A stretch of DNA of 13,756 bases from Bacteroidales bacterium Bact_07 (GTDB taxonomy: Bacteria; Bacteroidota; Bacteroidia; Bacteroidales; Tenuifilaceae). Positions 1 through 10,200 of this stretch are shown one piece after another (the stretch's first letter is position 1; each line of letters begins with the position of its first letter). The stretch spans positions 1-13,756 of the forward strand of contig LUYY01000088.1 in assembly GCA_001603415.1 (NCBI GenBank), written 5' to 3'. The position numbers and the translations under genes were made by a program. The notes beneath the pieces are model-generated. The model was not told where the DNA came from and did no database searches. It saw only the letters and a program-made list of their open reading frames with translations.

Positions 1-1
1 T

Positions 2-1210
2 GTTGGATGTCCCTATAGCTCGGTTGCCATTTTTAAAATGGAGATGAATATTGATGCCTTTGTCGCCATACTTATCGATATTGACGGGAATGGTTACTCA
101 ACCAGTGGAAGCGACAGGGTTATTTACCGGGATTTAAAGAAAGGTATAAACTACATACTTTGGGATTTTAAGAACGATGCAGGGGCTGAGGTTCCAGTTG
201 GTGTTTACAATGCATCGGCAACCTTTATGGGCCGCGGACCAACCAACTTCCCCGTTTATGATGTGGAGCAATGCGACGGAGTAAGAACCTCCTCGGTTCG
301 CCCGTTCCGCAAGCTCAACGCAACCATTTACTGGGACGATACATTTATATCACGCTGGGGCGATGAGACAGGTCAGGGTCTCATGGACGGAACCCAACGA
401 GTGCAATTAGTTAACGGTGCAAACGTCCCACGTATTTGGTCATGGAATGCAGCTTTACAAAACACCAATTTCAATGGAAACCTGAATACCATGAACACCT
501 GGTTCAACGCCATTGATCTTGGTTACTCAAACATTAAAATACATGTTACCCAAAGCGCCACCAAGTGTATTAACGGGCTTGCACCCTGGGTGGGCGATAT
601 ATACAAGGAAGGTCCTCTTAATACCAACATTACCTTTACCCAGGCCGACTTTACCAGTAAATTTTTCGATCCTACAGGGGTTGCCCTAAAGGAGATCCGT
701 ATTACTACTCTACCATCAAATGGCACCTTGCGGGTTGGTGCAACTCCAATTAGCACCGTGCCTTACACTGTTACTGCTGCAAATCTTGCAAACCTAAACT
801 TTGTGCCTACTACCAACTGGTGGGGCCGCACATCGTTTACCTATGAGGGGCGCAATAACAATAACCTTTACTCCAATAATACCGAGCAGGTTTACCTTAC
901 CGTTAATACTCCTCCAACCATTACACCTCCATCGGACCAGAGCGTTTGTACCAATAGCGAACCATCAACCTTACCATTTACTGTTAGCGATGGTTCACAA
1001 ACACCTGCTGGCAATATTGTTGTTACAGCATACTCACACGATCCCAACTTTGTACTAAATGGGAATATTGAGGTAGGAGGTACAGGAACGAACCGTTGGG
1101 TTAAGGTAACCCCTGTTGCTAATAAGAGTGGCCATGCCATTATTTACCTTATGGCCGACGATGGGTACTCAAAAACCATTCAGGAATTTGCCGTTTATGT
1201 TGGTCCCGAT
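2..1210 (+). other. N-terminal non-repetitive part of the adhesin
   Basis: This part covers the 12 codons before base 38 plus residues 1-391. Residues 35-57 contain ILWDFKNDAGAEVPVGVY, which resembles the W-D-x3-N-D-x-G-x2-VP-x-G-x-Y pattern of FlgD-like Ig folds. The stretch that follows (FPVYDVE, then IYWDD, then IWSW and NTWF, to about residue 165) recalls a module I remember from other large Bacteroidota CHU_C proteins; this is from memory and unverified. Residues about 194-291 form a cadherin-like unit (FFDPTG, LPSNGTL, NFVPTTNWWGRTSFTYEG). Residues about 292-391 (starting PPTITPP) form another beta-sandwich-like unit. This is the likeliest place for a ligand-binding head, but nothing in the sequence proves that. 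Confidence 0.6.
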
Positions 1211-4200
1211 TTGGAATTCTCGGGCGATACAACGGTTTGCGTAGGACAGGATTTGTACCTGGTGGCTCAGGAACAGGGTGCTACTTCCTATACATGGAAA
1301 TACGGAGCCACTACAATTTCCACAACTCAAACCCTTAGCCGTACCTGGGGTAATTTTAACGTGGGTCAATGGTCGCTTACTGTATCAAAGGGTGGCTGTA
1401 CATCAACCCGTTACTTTACTGTTGATATCTCTCCAAATACATCGTTTACAGGCGATGTAAATGTTTGCGTTGGTGAAGCTATTGATTTAACGGCCGTTGA
1501 AAACAATGCTACTTACGAGTGGAAGAAAGGCTCTACTGTGGTTTCTACCGCAAAGCAGTTTTACAAGGCAAGCGCTGTTCTTGCCGATGCCGGAACAAAT
1601 TATACCCTTAAGGTTACCAAGGCTGGATGTACATATACCTCGGCACCTTTCACTATCAGCGTTGTAAATCCCCCAAGCACAGGTCTAACGGTTACCGGCA
1701 GTACAGTGGATCCGGGACACGATGGTACAATTACCGTAAACTCAACACAAAGCGGAATAACCTATAATGTTTATAAAAACGATGTTTATGTGGCTTCCGG
1801 TGTTGGTACTGGTGGTAATCTGGTAATTACCATTCCTGCTGCTAACCTTCAGGTTGGAAACAACCTATTTGTGGTTAAAGCCAATAACGGTAACTGCGAA
1901 ATTCCTCTCAGCTCTTCGGCTACCATTGTTGTTCGCGAACCCGGTTTTACCATTTCGGCCATTTCAGGGAACACTACCGAGGCTGGAGGTACTGCTACTT
2001 TCACCGTGGTACTTAAAACACAGCCTACTGCTAACGTTACGCTGCCAATTAGTAGTTCCGATTTAACTGAGGGTACGGTTTCCACAGCATCGTTAACATT
2101 TACCCCAGCCAATTGGAACGTTGCTCAAACCGTAACTATTACCGGAGTGGACGATTACATTGTTGACGGAAATATCACCTATACCATAAATATTGGTCCT
2201 GCAACTAGTTCCGATACCTATTATAATGGTATCGACCCTGCCGATATCAACCTATTAAATATTGATAACGATGTTGCCGGTGTTAATGTTAGCCCAACCA
2301 GCGGCCTAATCACGACCGAAGCAGGTGGAACGGCTACCTTTACCATGCGACTTACCGCTCAACCAGCAGCAAATGTTACCATTACCCTTTCATCGAGCAA
2401 TTTGGCCGAGGGTACTGTTAGCCCAACCTCAGTTACATTTACCCCTGTAAATTGGAATACCAACCAAACCGTTACAGTAACAGGGGTTGACGACCAAATT
2501 GACGATGGCGATGTGGTTTACACCATTGTTACCTCCAATACCAGCAGCACCGATCCGGTATTTAACAATATTGTGGTACCCGATGTTACCGTAACAAACA
2601 CCAATAACGATGTGGCAGGCATACTGGTTAACCCAACCAGCGGACTACAAACCACCGAGGCTGGCGGTCAAGCCACCTTTACCATAAGGTTAAATAGTCA
2701 GCCACTGAATAATGTTACCATTAGCTTAAGTTCAAGCAATACCGCTGAGGGTACAGTAAGCCCGGCATCGGTAACGTTTACCCCAGCTAACTGGAGTACC
2801 CCTCAAACCATAACCATTACTGGTGTTGACGACGATATTGATGATGGAAACATAAGTTATACTATTATTACGGCTCCTGCTGTTAGTACCGATCCAAAGT
2901 ATAATAACCTTAACCCCGCCGATGTTAGTGTAGTTAATATAAATAACGATACTGCAGGTATTGCAGTTACTCCCACAAGTGGTTTACAAACCACCGAGGC
3001 TGGAGGAACCGCTACCTTTACGGTTAGGCTTACCAGTCGACCAACCAGCAATGTAACCATTAACCTAACATCAACCAAACCAGCAGAGGGTACCGTTTCG
3101 CCAACCTCATTAACATTTACTACAGCTAACTGGAACACCGTTCAAACAGTTACCCTAACCGGTCAGAACGATTGGGTTGACGATGGCGACCAAGCCTATA
3201 GTGTGAATGGAACAGCTTCAAGTACCGATTCAAAGTATAATGGCAGGACTTTTAGCGTATCGGCTACCAACCTCGATGATGATGATGCTGGCATTACCGT
3301 TAACCCAACTTCGGGTTTGGTAACTACTGAGGCTGGAGGTACTGCTACCTTTACCATAGTGCTGACCAGTCAACCCTCAGCCAATGTAACTATTGGACTT
3401 TCATCAAGCAATACTGCCGAGGGTACAGTTAGCCCCGCATCATTAACCTTTACCTCAGGGAACTGGAATATTCCTCAGGTTGTTACAGTTACTGGAGTTG
3501 ACGATGCTGTGGCCGATGGCCCTCAGGCATATACCATAATTACTGCAGCTGCAACCAGCACCGATCCTTTATATAATGGTATTAATCCTACCGATGTTTC
3601 GGTAACCAATATGGATAACGATGTGGCCGGCGTTTCGGTTTCACCCACATCGCTCACTACAAACGAAAGTGGTAGTCCTGTCACCTTTACCATTGTTTTG
3701 AATACCAAGCCTACTGCTAACGTTACCATTAATATCTCATCGAACGATTTAACCGAGGGTACGGTTTCCCCTGCAAGCGTTATTTTTACCACTACCGACT
3801 GGAATACACCAAAAACCATCACCGTAACTCCTGTCAACGACGATGAGGACGATGGCAACATTACGTACCTTATTGTAACATCCAACGCTTCGAGCTCCGA
3901 TCCGGTTTACAATAATCTAAATGTACCCGATGTTACGGTAACCAACGTTAACGATGATGTTGCGGGTATTACCGTAAATCCAACCTCAGGGTTAACTACC
4001 ACCGAAGCTGGCGGAACAGCCACTTTTACCATCAGGCTCAATTCACGACCCACAGCCAATGTTACCATTGGAGTAAGTTCAAGCAACACGGCCGAGGGTA
4101 CTGTAAATCCTGCATCGGTAACTTTCACCCCAAGCAACTGGAATACAAACCAAACCATAACCATAACAGGTGTTGATGACGACGTTGATGACGATGATGT

Positions 4201-7200
4201 GGCATACACCATTGTTACTGCAGCAGCTACCAGTACCGATACTAAGTACAACGGTATTAACCCATCCGATGTATCGGTAACCAACCTCGATAACGATGTT
4301 GCAGGATTTACCATTACACCTACCAGTGGCTTAACCACCACCGAGGCTGGCGGCACAGCCCAGTTTACCATTCGGTTGAATACCCGTCCAACCGCAAATG
4401 TTACAATCACTTTAAACTCAAGTAATCCGGCAGAAGGCACAGTTTCTCCAACATCCTTGACCTTTACGCCTGCTAACTGGAATACCCCTCAAACAGTAAC
4501 CATTACCGGCGTTGACGACGATGTTGACGACGATAATGTTGCATATACCATAATTACTAATCCCGCTTCGAGTACCGATAGCAAATACAGCGGGCTAAAT
4601 CCTGTTGATGTATCGGTAACCAATACCGATAACGATACAGCAGGGTTTACTGTTTCACCCACATCAGGCTTAACCACTACTGAGGCTGGCGGTACTGCAC
4701 AGTTTACCATTAAGCTCAATACACGACCAACAGCTAATGTAACTATACCAATATCATCGAGCAATACATCAGAGGGTACGGTTAGCGTATCGAGTGTTAC
4801 ATTTACTCCGGCTAACTGGAATGTACCCCAAACCATTGTAATTACAGGTGTTGACGATGATATTGACGATGATAATGTTGCTTACACCATAGTTACCGGT
4901 GCAGCCAGCAGTACCGATACCAAGTACAACGGTTTGAACCCTGCTGACGTGTCGGTAACCAATACCGATAACGATACTGCTGGAATTACGGTTAACCCCA
5001 CTTCGGGTCTTACAACAACCGAGGCTGGTGGTACTGCAACCTTCACCATCAGGCTTAACAGCCGACCTACCGCCAATGTAACCATTGGCCTAAGCTCAAG
5101 CAATACTGCTGAAGGTATAGTTTCGCCTACATCGGTAACTATAACCCCCGCTAACTGGAATAATCCCGTAACAGTTACCGTTACCGGTGTCGACGATTTT
5201 GTTGATGATGGTAATATTGTTTACACCATTGTTACCGCTGCTGCTACCAGCACCGATACTAAGTACAATGGTATTAACCCTGCCGATGTTTCGGTTACAA
5301 ATATTAACGACGACGTTGCAGGTGTAACCGTTAATCCTACAAGCGGTTTAACAACTACCGAAGCTGGAGCACAGGCTACTTTTTCCATTAGGCTGAATAG
5401 CCGTCCAACTGCGAATGTTTCCATTGCACTTAACTCATCCAATACCAACGAGGGCACTATTTCGCCCACCAGCGTAACATTCACTCCAAGCAACTGGAAC
5501 ACACCTCAAACCATAACTATCACAGGGGTTGATGACGATGTGGATGACGACGATATTGCCTACACCATTGAAACGCAACCCTGTGTAAGTGCCGATATTA
5601 AGTACGATAACCTTAACCCTGTTGATGTCTCGGTTACCAACCGCGACAACGATGTGGCAGGCTATATTGTATCGCCTACATCGGTATCGTACTCTGAAAG
5701 TGGAAGTCCGGCTACAGTAAACTTTAGGCTTGCCACAAAACCAACGGCTAACGTTACATTTACAATTACCTCCGAAAATACCAATAAGGGTACTGTTTCT
5801 CCCGCCAGTCTTACCTTTACCCCTGCAAATTGGAATGTTGACCAAGTGTTAACCATTACCCCTGTTAATAATTCAATTGATGATGGCGACGTAACATTCT
5901 CAGTTACAACTGCAGGTGCAACCAGTACCGATAGTAAGTACAATAATCTGAACCCGCCCGATATACAGGTAACCTGTATCGACGATGATGTGGCAGGGAT
6001 AACGGTATCGGCTATTAGCGGTAACACCCGTGAGGACGGTACAACAGCAACCTTTACAATAGTTCTTAATACTGAACCAACTGCCGATGTTACCATCAAC
6101 GTTGAATCATCAAATACTGCTGAGGGTACAGTGTCTCCAGCAAGTGTAACATTTACAAGTGCCAATTGGAATACTCCTCAAACCATTACCGTTACCGGTG
6201 TTGACGATGCAGTTGCCGATGGCAATCAAACCTATACCATTATTATTCATTCTGCAGTAAGTGCCGATCCTAACTATAATGGTATCGATCCTGACGATAT
6301 CACCCTTCAGAATATTGATAATGATCAGGCAGGCGTTAACGTGTTCCCTGTAAGCGGCCTTATTACCACCGAAGCTGGTGGAACAGCAACGTTCCAGATT
6401 CTGCTTAACTCTGCTCCTGCTCCTGCTCCTGCAGCCGATGTAACAATTAACTTTGTTTCAAGCAATACTAACGAAGGAACAGTATCGCCTGCATCGCATG
6501 TTTTCAATGTAGGTAACTGGAACACTCCTCTTACAGTAACGCTAACAGGTGTTGATGATGATGTAAACGACGGCGATCAATCCTATCAAATTAATATTTC
6601 AACATCAAGCGAAGAAGATGCTAACTATAATAACCTAACAATTCCCCCAGTAACTGCTTCAAACCTTGACGATGTTACTCCCCGTCCGGTGGACGACAAC
6701 GCTACAACCAATGAGGTTACATCAATAAATATCGATGTTCTTACTAACGATAAAGGTCTCGATAAAGGAGTAAGTTCGGTTACTATAGCCACGCAGCCCG
6801 ATTCCGATAAGGGTAGCGTTTCAGTGAACCCCGATAATACAATTAAATTTACTCCTGTTAAAACATACAATGGGTTAGTTACTTTTAGCTACCGTGTTAC
6901 ATTAAATAACGATAACTGGGCCGAGGCAAATGTAACCGTTAATGTTACCAAGGTTAACGATATACCTGTTGCCGTTGACGATTCGCGTGGAGCTTCATTG
7001 AATACTCCTCGAGTAGTTGATGTGCTCATTAACGATACAGGATTAGAAGATGGTGGCATTGTGGTTACCATTGAGGAGCAACCCGATCCTGGCAAAGGCA
7101 ATGCTGTTGCTAATGTGGATAATACCGTAACATTTACACCCGCTTCTGGTTATACCGGTTTGGCAACTTTCAAGTATAAAGTGTGTGATGTTGACAACGA

Positions 7201-10200
7201 TTGTAGTATTGCTACCGTTACTATTAATGTTCGACCCGTTAACCATGTTCCTGTTGCCAACGACGATGCTGCTTCTACTGCTGTTAATACTTCTAAGGCA
7301 ATTAATGTTTTAGCTAACGATAGCGGCCTCGACGATGGATTTGGCGGCATTACCATCTACACTCAACCGGCAAACGGAAATGTTGTGGTTAATGCAAACC
7401 GCACGGTTACCTATACACCTAATAATGGCTTTATTGGTACCGATCAGTTTGTCTATATGCTTCAAGATGTTGATGGCGATTACGATTTGGCTACTGTTAC
7501 TGTTAATGTAACCGCCAAACCCAATGCCGTTCCGTTAGCAAATCCCGATAAGCGCGCCACCTCTAAGAATACTGCCGTTAAAGTTGATGTGCTTACCAAC
7601 GATACAGGCCTTGACGATGGTGTTGCTTCGTTAACCGTTATAGCTGATCCTTCCAATGGCTCATGGCAAGTTAGTGCTACCAAAGATTCTATTAAGTACA
7701 CACCAAATAATGGTTATGTTGGAACCGATGAGTTCCAGTATCAGGTTTGCGATGTTGATGGCGAATGCTCCGTGGCTTCCGTAACCATTACCGTTAAGGA
7801 TGGAATCAACCATGTTCCTGTTGCTAACAAAGATTCTGTCTCAACCATTATCAATAAGCCTGTTAACATTAATGTTTTGGCTAACGATAGCGGCTTGGAC
7901 GATGGTTTCGGCACTATCACCATTCACCAAGTACCCGAATTTGGTTCGGTTCAGGTTAACGCAAACCGCACTATCACCTATACACCTACATACATGTTTG
8001 TTGGTGTTGAAACCTTCTACTACATGATAACCGATGCCGATGGCGATTTGGCAATTGGCCAGGTTAAGGTTAATGTAATTGACCGCCCCGATTATATTCC
8101 TGTTGCCAACGACGATCGCCGTGGTTGCAGCTTCAACTCCCCTGTTGTGGTTGATGTGCTGTTTAACGATACCGGTCTTGACGATACACCTTTAACCGTA
8201 ACCATATCCCAAGCACCAACACAAGGCATTGCAATTGTAAATGCCGATAACACCGTAACCTTTACCCCTGCAAATGGTTTTATTGGACAAATGACCTTCC
8301 GCTATACCGTAACCGATTCCGATGGCGATAGCGATGATGCTTTGGTTACCATCACTGTTAAGAGCGGAACCAATATAGTTCCCGTTGCCGTTGACGATGC
8401 TGCCACTACAAAGGTGAACACGCCAGTATTTATAAATGTTCTGGCTAACGACCGCGGCCTCGACGATGGTTTTGGAAATCTCTACATATACCGTCAGCCC
8501 GAATTTGGAACGGTGGTTGTTAATGCCAATCGTACAGTTACTTATACCCCAACTTACATGTTTGTTGGTACTGAAACCTTCCAATATGTGGTTGAGGATG
8601 TGGATGGCGATTACTCACTTGCTACAGTAACCGTTACTGTGCTCGATAAGCAAAATGCAATACCCGTTGCTAACGACGACTTCCGTGGTTGCAGCTTCAA
8701 CCAAAGCGTAGTAGTTGACGTACTATTTAACGATACCGGCCTTGATGATATACCCATTACGGTTACTATTAGCCAGCCACCAGCCGTAGGCAATGTGGTG
8801 GTTAATGCCGATAATACAGTAACCTATACTCCTGCTACAGGATTTGTTGGACAGTCAACTTTCCGATACATGGTTACCGATATTAACGGCGAAAGCGATG
8901 ATGCCTTAGTTACCATTACCGTTAAGGCAGGCGTTAATAACCTACCCGTTGCACAAAACGATGTTGCCAATACAATTATTAATACACCTGTTGACATAAA
9001 CGTTCTTGCTAACGATACCGGTCTCGACGATGGCTTTGGTAATCTTACCATCCGCACACAACCAATGTTTGGTACTGTAGCTATTAATGCTAACCGAACC
9101 ATCACCTATTACCCCAGTTACATGTTCTTGGGTACCGATACTTTCGAGTATTTAGTAGAAGATGTTGATGGCGATTACTCTGTGGCAACCGTAACAGTTA
9201 ATGTTACCGAAAAGCCAGATGCTCAGCCCGTTGCCAACGATGACCGCCGAGGCTGCAGCTTCAACACTCCTGTTGTGGTTGATGTTCTGTTTAACGACAC
9301 CGGACTCGACGATACCCCGTTAACAGTTTCAATATCCCAAGCACCTGCTCAGGGAACGGCCATAGTAAATGCCAATAATACTGTTACCTTTACACCGGCT
9401 GCCGGTTTTGTTGGCCAAATGACCTTCCGTTACACCGTGACCGATGCCGATGGCGATAGCGATGATGCCTTAGTAACCATAACCGTAAAATCGGGAACAA
9501 ATGTTGTTCCAGTTGCCGTTAACGATGCGGCTACCACCACTATTAATAAACCGGTTACCATTAGCGTTTTAGCCAACGACAGTGGCTTGGACGATGGTTT
9601 TGGTTCGCTGTATATCTATAGTCAACCTCAATTTGGCAATGTAGTTGTAAACGCTAACCGAACGGTTACCTACACACCAAGTTACATGTTTGTAGGTACC
9701 GAAACCTTTAGGTATGTTGTTGAGGATGTGGATGGCGATTATGCTATGGCAACCGTTACAGTAATAGTTGTTGAACGCCCCGATTCACAGCCCGTTGCCA
9801 ACGACGACCGCCGCGGTTGTAGTTTCAATAAAACTGTTGTGGTTGATGTCCTCTTCAACGATACCGGTCTCGATGACACTCCCTTAGCTGTAGCCATTTC
9901 CGAAGCACCCGTAAAGGGAACGGCAACTGTTAACCCCGATAATACCGTAACCTTTACCCCGGAAATAGGTTTCATTGGAACAATGACCTTCCGCTATACC
10001 GTTACCGATGCCGATGGCGATAGCGACGATGCCCTGGTAACTATAAGGGTCAAGGAAGGTGAAAACATTGTTCCCCTGGCTGTAAACGATGATGTAACAA
10101 CAGCTATGAATACCTCAATCGACATTAATGTTTTGGCCAACGACTCAGGCCTTGACGATGGATTTGGCGATTTGAGAATTCATGTTCAACCACAGTTTGG

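Noticed and set aside
38..40. ATG at base 38 as the start of the giant gene
   Set aside because: The same frame is open for 12 more codons to the window edge, their residues look like a continuing beta strand, and no signal peptide follows the ATG, although a T9SS cargo needs one.
3275..3286. (GAT)4 run as a slippage site
   Set aside because: Aligned with sister repeats (NLDNDVAG versus NLDDDDAG) it adds no length, so it is explained by substitutions in a conserved acidic motif.
3907..4440. Antisense open frame of 177 codons (and similar ones at 4489-4836, 5662-6165 and elsewhere on the minus strand)
   Set aside because: These recur at the repeat period and encode the reverse shadow of the Calx-beta units (for example repeated VTLAVGR). 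They reflect codon bias and repetition, not genes.
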